45,715 nt of DNA, from contig JAPLFH010000048.1 in assembly GCA_026390815.1 (NCBI GenBank), positions 1 through 45,715 of the forward strand, written 5' to 3'. The stretch comes from Ignavibacteriales bacterium (GTDB lineage Bacteria > Bacteroidota > Ignavibacteria > Ignavibacteriales > SURF-24). The position numbers and the translations under genes are program-made. Shown piece by piece: positions 27,013-35,164 of this stretch (the first letter of the stretch is position 1; every line of letters starts with the position of its first letter). The notes under the pieces were generated by a model. It saw only the letters and a list, made by a program, of their open reading frames with translations. It ran no database searches and was not told the DNA's origin.

Positions 27013-27858
27013 GTGAAAACTGGATTTATTGGTACTGGTTTAATGGGCAATCCAATGGCTGAAAAGCTTCTTTCGGTTGGTAATGAATTGTTGGTTTACA
27101 ACAGGACTATTGAAAAAACTAGTAATCTAAAAATAAAAGGGGCTCAAATTTGTTCTACTCCGGCTGAAGTAATTCTAAAAGCGGATATTATCTTTTTAAT
27201 GCTTGCAGATGGGAAAGCGATTGAGGATGTATTAAAATCGATTTTATCCTTTGGTGGAAAAACAATTATTCAGATGAGCACAGTTTCACCGGAAGAAAAT
27301 AAATTATTTGCAAAAAAAGTTATAACATCTGGCGGAGATTTTCTTGAAGCGCCAGTTTTAGGTAGTATACAGCAGGTTAAAGAAAGCAAATTATTTGTTA
27401 TGGTTGGCAGTACTAAAGCATTGTATGAAAAACATTCTGCTACTCTTCAGATTTTTGGAGAATCAATCTACATCGGTGAAGTTGGTAAAGCTTCTGCATT
27501 AAAACTTGCTTTTAACCAACTAATTGCTTCTTTAACCGCTTCTTTTTCTATAAGCCTTGGAATTGTACAGAAAGAAAAAATTGATGTTGAACTCTTTATG
27601 GGAATATTAAAAAGAAGCGCTCTGATGGCTCCTACTTTTGAAAAGAAACTTGATAATATGCTTACAAGAAATTTTGATGCTACAAACTTTCCAACCAAAC
27701 ATCTCTTAAAGGATGTGAACTTAGTTATTGATGAAGCTAAGAAATTGGAAATTAATACCAGTAGCTTGGAAGGAGTCCAAAAAATACTTGAACACGCAAT
27801 TAAAATGGGATTATCCGAGAAAGATTATTCATCTTTATATAATGCTGTTGTATCCTAA
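27013..27858 (+). CDS. Beta-hydroxyacid dehydrogenase-family NAD(P)-dependent oxidoreductase
   Basis: The 281 residues have an N-terminal Rossmann domain with GFIGTGLMGNPMA (4-16), the family opening of 3-hydroxyisobutyrate dehydrogenases and GLYR1-type succinic semialdehyde reductases. Next come a STVSPEEN substrate-loop motif (90-97) and DFLEAPVLGS (109-118) in place of the usual DAPVSGG. The all-helical C-terminal domain has the expected catalytic lysine in GKASALKLAFNQ (Lys164, Asn168). The substrate cannot be told from sequence; short hydroxyacids or semialdehydes are typical. The start is GTG at 27013 with GAAAGG seven bases before. It lies 12 bp after bshB1, so the two are probably co-transcribed. 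Confidence 0.8.
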   Translation: MKTGFIGTGLMGNPMAEKLLSVGNELLVYNRTIEKTSNLKIKGAQICSTPAEVILKADIIFLMLADGKAIEDVLKSILSFGGKTIIQMSTVSPEENKLFAKKVITSGGDFLEAPVLGSIQQVKESKLFVMVGSTKALYEKHSATLQIFGESIYIGEVGKASALKLAFNQLIASLTASFSISLGIVQKEKIDVELFMGILKRSALMAPTFEKKLDNMLTRNFDATNFPTKHLLKDVNLVIDEAKKLEINTSSLEGVQKILEHAIKMGLSEKDYSSLYNAVVS

Positions 27859-27905
27859 GTTAGTTTGATGCATCATATTTTTAATTAATTTTAAGGAGAA
27901 TAGTT

Positions 27906-28292
27906 ATGAATTATTACAACACTAAAATTGTAAAATTATCTTTTGAAGATGCAATTGTAAAAGTAACCGAAGAGCTTAAAAAGGAAGGCTTTGGTGTGCT
28001 TACTGAAATTGATGTTAAAGAAACATTGAAGAAAAAACTTGATGTTGATTTTAGAAAATACAAAATACTTGGTGCCTGCAATCCGCCATTTGCTTACCAG
28101 GCTATTATGGCAGAAGATAAAATCGGAACTCTGCTTCCCTGTAATATTATTGTTCAGGAAACTATAGATGGAAAAGTTGAAGTTTCAGCAGTCAATCCTT
28201 TGGTTTCTATGCAGGCAGTAAAAAATCCTGGTTTAGAATCTGTTGCTTCTCAAGTATCTGAGAAACTTATAAAAGTTTTAGAAGCAGTGTAG
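27906..28292 (+). CDS. DUF302-family protein
   Basis: A 128-residue protein matching the DUF302 pattern: SFEDAIVKVTEELKKEGFGVLTEIDVKETLKKKL at the start, then YKILGACNPPFAYQAI around 57-72 and LLPCNIIVQE around 82-91. The C(N/D)P..A motif and the following Cys (Cys62 and Cys85 here) recur in the family. The biochemical function is unknown; the fold is a small alpha/beta domain. A clear AAGGAG site precedes the ATG. It is 47 bp after the oxidoreductase, probably the last gene of that unit. Confidence 0.85.
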   Translation: MNYYNTKIVKLSFEDAIVKVTEELKKEGFGVLTEIDVKETLKKKLDVDFRKYKILGACNPPFAYQAIMAEDKIGTLLPCNIIVQETIDGKVEVSAVNPLVSMQAVKNPGLESVASQVSEKLIKVLEAV

Positions 28293-28731
28293 ATTTTAAA
28301 CTCGCATTTATCGGTATGAATTTTCTGTTTTAAGTAAACAAATTAAGGGTTCAACAAGATTTTTTCAGCTTGATTTTATTCCAGTATTTAAGGAATCATA
28401 ATATTCCTAATTTCTGTTATCGCATGCACACATAAAGAGTATTTAGCCTCATATTTTATTTCTAATGTGAATTAGTCTCAAAAATTTTAACAAAATTATA
28501 AATCAATCCAATTTTTTAAACGTCTAAAGAATCAACAAGAAATAAGAACTTAGAACTACGAGTGAAGAGTGAAGAGTGAAGAATGTAGAATGTAGAATGT
28601 AGAATGAAGAATGAAAAAAAATAACAAAAAATTTAACATTAGAGCTATTAAAGCAATTTATAGTTAATTAAATTGTCGTTTGAATTCTAAACTCATCGTT
28701 CTCAGTTCTCCACTCATCAAAGGAGTATTGG
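28293..28731. other. Non-coding stretch with a heptad repeat
   Basis: About 440 bp without a credible gene. It holds an AT-rich segment, the 7-bp tandem array annotated separately, and the leader of the next gene. The leader words (ACTCATCGTTCTCAGTTCTC at about 28691-28710) look like the reverse complement of GAGTGAAGA-type units, so the array may be one arm of a degenerate foldback. Confidence 0.45.
28560..28615 (+). repeat. Heptanucleotide tandem array (8 units)
   Basis: Eight back-to-back 7-bp units: GAGTGAA three times, GAATGTA three times, GAATGAA twice, followed by an A-run. The block-wise drift from one variant to the next suggests local duplication of already diverged units. It resembles the short tandemly repeated repetitive (STRR) sequences described in cyanobacteria. 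Confidence 0.85.
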
Positions 28732-29994
28732 ATGTTTGAAAGTGATTTGAAAACCGAAATAGTTACAAGTAATTCGATGGAAAGGATTGTTCAGCAATCT
28801 GTTTTGCAATTCAATAAAATGTGGTATCAAAGCAGTGTTAAAGCTCCGCAGATAGGAATTACTTATTCAATATTAGGAAAACTAAAACGGGAAAGACAAG
28901 TAAAACGTTTTTTCAAACTTTTAGAAAAGGAAATAAAAAAGAATTCGAATAATGAAATTGACTTATTGAATAAGTCGGCACTAAATCCTGCTATTAAAAA
29001 ACTTTTAAGTACAACATTTGATTTTGAAGATGAGCAGGTTGGCCTTTTGTTTAAGAATAATTTTTTAGAAGTTACCAGACAATTTATTAAAACGGCAAAA
29101 AGTTTTGATCATTCAATAAGTACTAAAGACATATTCCAGGCTTGCCGTAATGTTTGGACAATGAATTGCCTTCAGTTGATGCTTGGACTGCGGGTTGAGT
29201 TGACACCATCGATTTTTGCTTATAGTATGCTTTACCCTTATACCGATAATTACATTGATGACCCGGATATAACACGCGAAAATAAAATATACTTCAATCA
29301 ACGACTTTCAAACAGGTTGGCAGGCGAAGCACTTGATCCAATTGATTTTCACGAACAAAAAATTTATGAACTTATTGGAATGATAGAAATTCAATATGAT
29401 CGCTATCTTTATCCAAATGTTTACGATAGTTTGATTTCTATTCATAAAGCGCAAATGAAAAGCCTTGCTTTGCTGGATTCAGATACTCATCTTTCCGAAG
29501 ACGAACTATTGAACATTAGCATTGAAAAGGGAGGCACATCGGTTCTTGCAGATGGTTATCTTGTAGCAGGAACTTTAAATGATGCACAACGATTGTTTAT
29601 GTTTGGTTACGGTGCTTTCCTTCAACTTGTTGATGATTTGCAGGATGTAAAGCAGGATCTTGAGTGCGGGCTCAAAACAATTTTTACTCGGGCAGCAAAA
29701 AAAAATCCTTTAGATGTTTATGCAAACCAAACTTACAATTTTGGTGATGAAATAATTTCCTATTGTGATTCTATTATTCCAAAACACCTAAACACAATCA
29801 AAGGATTAATGAATAAGAGTGATCAGATTCTGATGACTGAAACTATTGGACTTTCATTCATTTATTATTCGAAAAATTATTTTAAGCAGATTGAAACTTA
29901 CTCACCGTTCCGTTTTTCCTTTTTGAAAAATGAGCAGGATAAATATCCATACTACCAAAAACTCTTTACACAGTTATCCGAAAAATGTTTATAA
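28732..29994 (+). CDS. Class I isoprenoid-synthase-like protein (orphan)
   Basis: The 420 residues look all-helical, with two Asp-rich motifs in the positions used by class I isoprenyl synthases and terpene synthases: YTDNYIDDPD at 170-179 and LVDDLQDVKQD at 299-309. In that superfamily these bind Mg2+ and the diphosphate. The rest does not resemble canonical GGPP/FPP synthases: there is no clear GKR substrate motif, and the N-terminal approximately 130 residues look specific. It could be a terpene cyclase, a prenyl-chain synthase or a degenerate relative; product unknown. ATG at 28732 with AAAGGAG upstream. It stands alone between non-coding gaps of about 440 and 214 bp, with no carotenoid or squalene genes beside it. 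Confidence 0.65.
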   Translation: MFESDLKTEIVTSNSMERIVQQSVLQFNKMWYQSSVKAPQIGITYSILGKLKRERQVKRFFKLLEKEIKKNSNNEIDLLNKSALNPAIKKLLSTTFDFEDEQVGLLFKNNFLEVTRQFIKTAKSFDHSISTKDIFQACRNVWTMNCLQLMLGLRVELTPSIFAYSMLYPYTDNYIDDPDITRENKIYFNQRLSNRLAGEALDPIDFHEQKIYELIGMIEIQYDRYLYPNVYDSLISIHKAQMKSLALLDSDTHLSEDELLNISIEKGGTSVLADGYLVAGTLNDAQRLFMFGYGAFLQLVDDLQDVKQDLECGLKTIFTRAAKKNPLDVYANQTYNFGDEIISYCDSIIPKHLNTIKGLMNKSDQILMTETIGLSFIYYSKNYFKQIETYSPFRFSFLKNEQDKYPYYQKLFTQLSEKCL

Positions 29995-30208
29995 TAGAAT
30001 TAAGTGGGTTAGGTTAACACCTTTTCTGTTCAATAAAAGTTGAAGGTGAACTTGCTTGACTTTCCTGCCGAAATTGAAGTTATGATTTGATAATGAGTTT
30101 CTATAAATTTGCAAAAAATAGGTTGGTATTCTTACGAACATTTTCCTGTTTAAAAAACTATCCTTACATTCGTTTATTAATATTACATAAATCATTTAGG
30201 AAGCAAAT

Positions 30209-31102
30209 ATGACAAAGAAAAACAAAAAAAAGCAGAACAAGAAAGAGCTTGAAATTTTAAATAACTCTGCCGCGGAGAAAGTTGAAAAGGATAAACCGGC
30301 AAAAATCATTAAGAAAAAGGAATCAAATAAATTTTCAAAAAAGGTTTATGAAAAAGAATACGCTAAATTAAGTATTGAACTTGTAAAATTGCAGGAATGG
30401 ATAAAAACAAAAGGATTGAAAATAGTAGTAATCTTTGAAGGCAGAGATGCGGCTGGAAAAGGTGGCACAATAAAAAGTATAACTCAATCTCTTAATCCCC
30501 GTATTTGCCGTGTGGTTGCGCTTGGAACTCCAACAGACCGCGAAAAAACCCAGTGGTATTTTCAAAGATATGTTCAACATCTTCCTGCTTCGGGGGAAAT
30601 GGTTTTATTAGATAGAAGCTGGTATAATCGCGCTGGTGTAGAACACGTTATGGGATTTTGTACAGAAGCGGAGTACCAGGAATTTTTAAGATCTTGTCCT
30701 GAGTTTGAAAGAATGCTTATGCGCGCAGGAATTATATTAATTAAATATTGGTTTTCTGTAAGCGATGAAGAACAGGAGAAAAGATTTCAAAAAAGAATTA
30801 ATGACCCTACAAAACAATGGAAACTTAGCCCAATGGATCTTCAGTCCAGAGCAAAATGGGTTGAATATTCCAAAGCAAAAGATGAGATGTTTGCTTTTAC
30901 AGATTTTAAGCAAGCGCCCTGGTATGTAGTAAATGCTGATGATAAAATGCGGGCAAGATTGAATTGCATTTCTCATTTATTAAGTTTGATACCATATAAA
31001 GAAATACAAAATGAAATCATCAAATTGCCACCAAGACAAAAAGAAGCTGGTTATGTTCGTCCACCAATTTCGGATCAGACTTTTGTGCCTGAGAAATATT
31101 GA
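30209..31102 (+). CDS. ppk2: Polyphosphate kinase 2 (PPK2)
   Basis: Uses inorganic polyphosphate to phosphorylate nucleoside phosphates, or the reverse. The 297-residue protein has a Lys-rich N-terminal tail (1-45), Walker A GRDAAGKGG at 78-86, the lid region TPTDREKTQWYFQRY (107-121), and Walker B/catalytic DRSWYNRAGVE at 135-145 followed by VMGFC. These motifs and the one-domain length fit PPK2 of the short form; NDP versus NMP preference cannot be decided by eye. The C-terminal YVRPP..DQTFVPEKY is typical of the family. AGGAAG precedes the ATG. Confidence 0.92.
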   Translation: MTKKNKKKQNKKELEILNNSAAEKVEKDKPAKIIKKKESNKFSKKVYEKEYAKLSIELVKLQEWIKTKGLKIVVIFEGRDAAGKGGTIKSITQSLNPRICRVVALGTPTDREKTQWYFQRYVQHLPASGEMVLLDRSWYNRAGVEHVMGFCTEAEYQEFLRSCPEFERMLMRAGIILIKYWFSVSDEEQEKRFQKRINDPTKQWKLSPMDLQSRAKWVEYSKAKDEMFAFTDFKQAPWYVVNADDKMRARLNCISHLLSLIPYKEIQNEIIKLPPRQKEAGYVRPPISDQTFVPEKY

Positions 31103-31152
31103 TAAAATTTATTCCAATTATTTTCTAATCGGTTTAATCCATTTGGTTTCAA

Positions 31153-32331
31153 ATGCAAATGACAAAAATCTTTTTAAAGAAAAATGAAGACCGACGAATC
31201 CGCCAGGGACATCTCTGGATTTTCAGCAATGAAATAAATGAAATTGATGGTGAGGTTCAATCAGGCGATTTAGTTGAACTTAATGACAACCAGAAAAATT
31301 ATTTGGGGCAAGGTTTTTATAATAAAAACTCACTTATTGCCTTACGACTTTTATCCCGAAATAAGGAATCAGACTTAAGAAAAATTTTTCTACAGAAAAT
31401 TCTACAGGCAAACGAATTAAGAAAACAATTCTATCTTAACCGCAATTCATACCGTATGGTTTTTGGTGAAAGTGATTTTTTGCCTGGACTTATTATAGAT
31501 AAATTTAATGAGACTTTCGTTCTTCAGGTTCATTCTGTCGGAATGGAAAAGAATATTGAATTGATCATCCAGATATTAAAAGAAGAATTAAAGGCAAAAA
31601 ATATATTCACTAAAAACGAGGAATACTTCCGTAAACTGGAAGGACTACCAGAAGATGATCAAATCTATTTTGGGAATAAATCAATAGAAATTGTTGATGA
31701 TGGATTAATTAAATATAAAATTGATTTTGAAAAATCGCAGAAGACTGGTTTCTACTTCGACCAATCAGACAATAGATTTTTTATCCAAAGATTGTGCAAT
31801 GGAAAAAAAATTCTTGATGCTTTCTGCAATTCGGGAGGATTTGGATTGCATGCTGCCAATGCGGGAGCTTCCGAAATTACATTTGTGGATAGCTCTTCAA
31901 CAGAAATTGAAAGCGCTAAAACAAATTTTGAACTAAATAATTTTACAGCTCAATCGGAATTTATTGTTTCAGATGTATTTGATTATTTACAAAAATGTAT
32001 TGCTGCAAATAAGCAATTTGATGTTGCAATTATTGATCCGCCGGCATTCGCAAAAAATAAAAAAAGTTTACCAACAGCACGGAAAGGATATGAGAAATTA
32101 AATCGCCTGGCAATTCAATCGGTTAATAATAATGGATTCCTGGTTTCTTCATCTTGCTCTTATCATTTAACGAAAGATGAATTCCTTCAAATAATTAATA
32201 CTGCTGCGGTAAAAGCTGGAAGAACAATTCAACTGGTTTATTTTAATAATGCTTCCTTAGACCATCCTCAAAATCCTGCAATGGAAGAAACGGTATATCT
32301 AAAGTTTGCTGTGTTCAGAGTTTTGGAATGA
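31153..32331 (+). CDS. rlmI: RlmI-type 23S rRNA methyltransferase
   Basis: SAM-dependent methyltransferase of the RlmI/RlmK family, which in Escherichia coli methylates cytosine 1962 of 23S rRNA. The 392 residues have an N-terminal PUA domain (about 1-75, with RRIRQGHLWIFSNEI), a KTGFYFDQ motif (197-204), the SAM loop DAFCNSGGFGLHA (222-234), an acidic VDSS strand end (245-248), and motif IV DPPAFAK at 295-301. A late SCSYHL segment carries the second cysteine expected of m5C-type enzymes. Start ATG 31153; ATG 31159 two codons later is also possible. Confidence 0.88.
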   Translation: MQMTKIFLKKNEDRRIRQGHLWIFSNEINEIDGEVQSGDLVELNDNQKNYLGQGFYNKNSLIALRLLSRNKESDLRKIFLQKILQANELRKQFYLNRNSYRMVFGESDFLPGLIIDKFNETFVLQVHSVGMEKNIELIIQILKEELKAKNIFTKNEEYFRKLEGLPEDDQIYFGNKSIEIVDDGLIKYKIDFEKSQKTGFYFDQSDNRFFIQRLCNGKKILDAFCNSGGFGLHAANAGASEITFVDSSSTEIESAKTNFELNNFTAQSEFIVSDVFDYLQKCIAANKQFDVAIIDPPAFAKNKKSLPTARKGYEKLNRLAIQSVNNNGFLVSSSCSYHLTKDEFLQIINTAAVKAGRTIQLVYFNNASLDHPQNPAMEETVYLKFAVFRVLE

Positions 32332-32426
32332 ATTAGTGAAAGAAAGTCTAATTTATATAGTTGATTGTTTTAGAAAATGCTAGTAGTTTTCAAAAGGAAG
32401 TATGCCTAACAAATAAAAAAGAAGAA

Positions 32427-32612
32427 ATGACACTTACTAAAACTAAGAAACATATTTTAATAGAACGTACCGAGTGGGAAAAGATGAAGAAAAATCCAGC
32501 TTTAAGTGAAACCATAGAATTGCTTGAGGATATCTCCGATCTTGAAAAAGCAAAAAAAGTACGAGGCAAAAGTTTTTCCATTGAACAATATTTAAAAAAG
32601 CGTGGCTTATAA
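32427..32612 (+). CDS. Antitoxin of a RelBE-type pair
   Basis: A 61-residue charged protein (MTLTKTKKHILIERTEWEK...) upstream of and overlapping a RelE-like toxin gene. Its C-terminal half, ISDLEKAKKVRGKSFSIEQYLKK, resembles the toxin-wrapping tail of RelB/Phd-type antitoxins. I chose ATG 32427 (GAAGAA upstream); the frame stays open to TTG 32361 but the extra residues look non-coding. A four-codon minicistron with a better ribosome-binding site (AAGGAAG; ATG 32402, stop 32414-32416) lies just before it. The family assignment rests mainly on context. Confidence 0.65.
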   Translation: MTLTKTKKHILIERTEWEKMKKNPALSETIELLEDISDLEKAKKVRGKSFSIEQYLKKRGL

Positions 32613-32856
32613 AATAATAATTAAACCGTCAGCTATTAAAGACCTGGATATTCTCCCCGATGTTGAATTAAACAAAATTCTAACCCGCATCAATCAGCTT
32701 AAAGAAGAACCGCGCCCAATTGGTATTCAGAAACTTACAGATAAAGAAGGTTATCGTATTCGTTCAGGTAATTATCGTGTGCTTTTTGAAATAAATGATA
32801 AGCTGAAATCCGTCTTGATTTACAGGATAAAACACAGGAAAGATATTTATAAATAA
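32602..32856 (+). CDS. RelE/ParE-family toxin
   Basis: The 84-residue protein matches small RelE-type mRNA interferases: YKIIIKPSAIKDLDILP at the N-terminus, INQLKEEPRPIGIQKLTDKEGYRIRSGNYRVLFEI in the middle and IYRIKHRKDIYK at the end. The RIRSGNYRVLFEI and RI.HR.D.YK segments hold the basic residues that contact mRNA in RelE relatives. The start is GTG at 32602, overlapping the antitoxin stop by 11 bp, so translation is coupled. Confidence 0.87.
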   Translation: MAYKIIIKPSAIKDLDILPDVELNKILTRINQLKEEPRPIGIQKLTDKEGYRIRSGNYRVLFEINDKLKSVLIYRIKHRKDIYK

Positions 32857-32867
32857 ATTCTTTTTCT

Positions 32868-33071
32868 TCAACTGCTTGCATCATATTTACTTTTCATCTC
32901 TTCAATTATCATAACCGTTTCCACACTTACTTTACAAACACGCTTTAGCAAATCGATTACGCGCTCTTTGTAAGCAGCAAACTTGTAAGTGTTAAATTTG
33001 GCGCGCACAGTTGGATCTTTAATTTTCTTTCTCTTCTTTTCTTCCGTTATTCTTAAACGGTATGGAGTAAT
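32868..33071 (-). pseudogene. Coding-looking relic frame without a start codon
   Basis: On the minus strand, between TAA at 33072-33074 and TGA at 32868-32870, lies an open frame of 67 codons whose composition looks protein-like: TPYRLRITEEKKRKKIKDP, then AKFNTYKFAAYKERVIDLLKR and VETVMIIEEMKSKYDASS. There is no ATG until late in the frame; a GTG near residue 22 is possible. It is slightly richer in GC than its surroundings. I do not recognise the family. It may be the 3' remnant of a gene lost when the toxin-antitoxin pair or a mobile element arrived. Confidence 0.35.
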
Positions 33072-33192
33072 TTAAGTAGGATAATATTTTTCTTTTTCAC
33101 CTTAAGAAAAATTTTAATAATTTCATTTTTGAAATTCCTTCTTTACACAATTTTTGTTGTGAAATTATGCTACTCAAAATAAAGGTGTAAAA

Positions 33193-34929
33193 ATGTTATT
33201 GATTAAAAAAGTAATTTGGATTTTTGGTTTCCTCTCCTTCCACTTTTCAATTCAACTTTACTCACAGGATATCCAGCGCTACAGGGATGATGCTAAGGGA
33301 GACCTCCAATATCGCAGACAGGGAATTATGGATGGTAACCTTGTCAGAACTCTCTTTGATAATTGCGGTATGATTGGACAATGGCCAAACCAACCATCAG
33401 GCGAATGGCCTAAAGCAAGCGGACACTCATATCTTGATGGTCTTTGTGTTCTTATTGCATCTGAAGTAAAAGCACCAGGGAATGAACAAATTATTCATCC
33501 GTTGGAAACATATTACAGGGAATGGGTTGATAAAGATCCTGTAACCGGAGCATTGTGGACTTTAACTCCGGTACCAGGATACGCAAATCCAAATTCACAA
33601 ACACCTGCCATTAGCGCCGATCCAAATAGTTGGCCTTCCGAATGGCCAGCCGCATTAGGCTTAGGTTCTGATTGGAATGGAAGCTGGTATGGTTATTTTG
33701 GCAAAAATATTCTCAACGCCGATTTAGAAACTTTCTATGTAATGGATGATTCAAAAGATTATGAATGGACGCGGCAGCCTTACAATTTTTTTCCAATAGC
33801 CTCTGATTTGGCAAGAGGTGGGCTGGGACTAAGAGTTGAAGTAAGAGGCTTTCAATGGTCTAATCCTTTAACGGCGGATGTTATTTTTTGGCAATATGAT
33901 GTAACTAATATTTCAGATAATGATTACGATAATACTTGTTTCGGCATTTTTACAGATCCAGGTGTGGGCGGCATTTATGATTCCGGAGATGATTGTGGTT
34001 CTTTTGATACAGAACTTGATTTGGTTTATGCATTTGATTCCAATGGTTTTGGAGTGCCAAATAATTGGAAAACAGGTTTAATTGGTTATGCTTATTTGGA
34101 AAGCCCAGGAAATCCATGGGATGGATTTGACAATGATGTAGATGGAATGATAGATGAAAGGCAAGATGATGGAATTGATAATGATAATGATTGGAAAGTT
34201 ATCACAGATGATGTCGGTACAGATGGTCTCCCTAATACCTATGATTTCGGTGAAGGTGATGGTATGCCTTCAAATGGTGAACCCAATTTTGATAAAACAG
34301 ATAAACATGAATCTGATCAGATTGGGTTAACGGCAGTTTCTATTTACCGTCTAGGTGATGGAGGTGTGGGTGGCGGATGGCCTAAAGACGATGAAACTAT
34401 GTGGTTAAAAATGCAAGCAGGAACGTTTGATACTTCGTTGCAGAATTCAAATATCAGCATCGTTTTTTCTTCTGGTACTTTTCCGTTTAAACAAGGCAGC
34501 AGAGAAAAGTATTCGATGGCATTACTTTTTGGCGAAAACTTTGATGACCTTGCGTTAAATAAAAACAATGCGCAAAGTATTTATGATAGAAATTATAACT
34601 TTACTCCGGATTCTACCACAAATGTTAATGAGGAATCTTCAAACAATTGCAATAAATATTCTATACTACAGAATTATCCCAATCCTTTTAATCCAACAAC
34701 AACAATAAACTATAATTTACAATCAGATGGAATTGTAACAGTAAAGATTTTCGATATGCTTGGAAGAGAAGTAAAAACTTTAGTTAATGATTATAAAAAT
34801 GCTGGCAGTTACTCGGTTGTTTGGGATGGTAAAGATAATTATACCAATGAAGTTTGTTCTGGGATTTACTTTTATGATATCAAATTTGGAGATAATGTGA
34901 TAACCAAGAAGATGATTCTAATTAGATAG
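33193..34929 (+). CDS. T9SS-exported protein with Asp-rich repeats
   Basis: The 578-residue precursor has a signal peptide (about 1-25, ending LYSQ) and a T9SS sorting domain at about 490-578 (ILQNYPNPFNPTTTINY..., GREVKTLVN, SGIYFYDIK, KKMILIR). The body starts with a Trp-rich region (QWPNQPSGEWPKASGHSY, WPSEWPAALG). A run of Asp-rich segments follows (WDGFDNDVDGMIDERQDDG, IDNDNDW, GEGDGMPSNGEPNFD; about 310-375) that look like Ca2+-binding D-x-D-x-D repeats of the thrombospondin-3/MopE kind. The fold and function of the N-terminal part are unrecognised. AAAGGTG precedes the ATG. Monocistronic by position, with a terminator-like hairpin after it. Confidence 0.8.
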   Translation: MLLIKKVIWIFGFLSFHFSIQLYSQDIQRYRDDAKGDLQYRRQGIMDGNLVRTLFDNCGMIGQWPNQPSGEWPKASGHSYLDGLCVLIASEVKAPGNEQIIHPLETYYREWVDKDPVTGALWTLTPVPGYANPNSQTPAISADPNSWPSEWPAALGLGSDWNGSWYGYFGKNILNADLETFYVMDDSKDYEWTRQPYNFFPIASDLARGGLGLRVEVRGFQWSNPLTADVIFWQYDVTNISDNDYDNTCFGIFTDPGVGGIYDSGDDCGSFDTELDLVYAFDSNGFGVPNNWKTGLIGYAYLESPGNPWDGFDNDVDGMIDERQDDGIDNDNDWKVITDDVGTDGLPNTYDFGEGDGMPSNGEPNFDKTDKHESDQIGLTAVSIYRLGDGGVGGGWPKDDETMWLKMQAGTFDTSLQNSNISIVFSSGTFPFKQGSREKYSMALLFGENFDDLALNKNNAQSIYDRNYNFTPDSTTNVNEESSNNCNKYSILQNYPNPFNPTTTINYNLQSDGIVTVKIFDMLGREVKTLVNDYKNAGSYSVVWDGKDNYTNEVCSGIYFYDIKFGDNVITKKMILIR

Positions 34930-34944
34930 AGATAAGTCTTATCC

Positions 34945-34969
34945 CAGGCGGGGCGTAATGTTCCGCCTG
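34945..34969 (+). terminator. Hairpin after the T9SS-exported protein
   Basis: CAGGCGG (34945-34951) pairs with CCGCCTG (34963-34969), with an 11-base loop and an AT-rich tail (ATTATTATTAATT) but no clean U-run. It sits 15 bp after the stop codon. Probably a weak terminator. Confidence 0.45.
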
Positions 34970-35164
34970 CCAGATTATTATTAATTCCAGTTCATCAACT
35001 ACTGGTAATTCCTTATTAATTTTGCATCGTTTTTATCCGCCACCCAAAAATATAAAGTTCGATTCTTGTAAAAGTATTATTTCATCTATATTTTTTGAAA
35101 CCATTTCTTACGGGTAGTTGTACAAAAGAAGTAATTTTATAAAATTCAAAGCGAGGTTAACATT

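Noticed and set aside
28560-28615. CRISPR array
   Set aside because: Units are 7 bp and contiguous with no spacers, and no cas genes are present in the window.
32361-32426. TTG 32361 as antitoxin start
   Set aside because: Adds 22 residues of non-antitoxin-like sequence without a ribosome-binding site; ATG 32427 is simpler.
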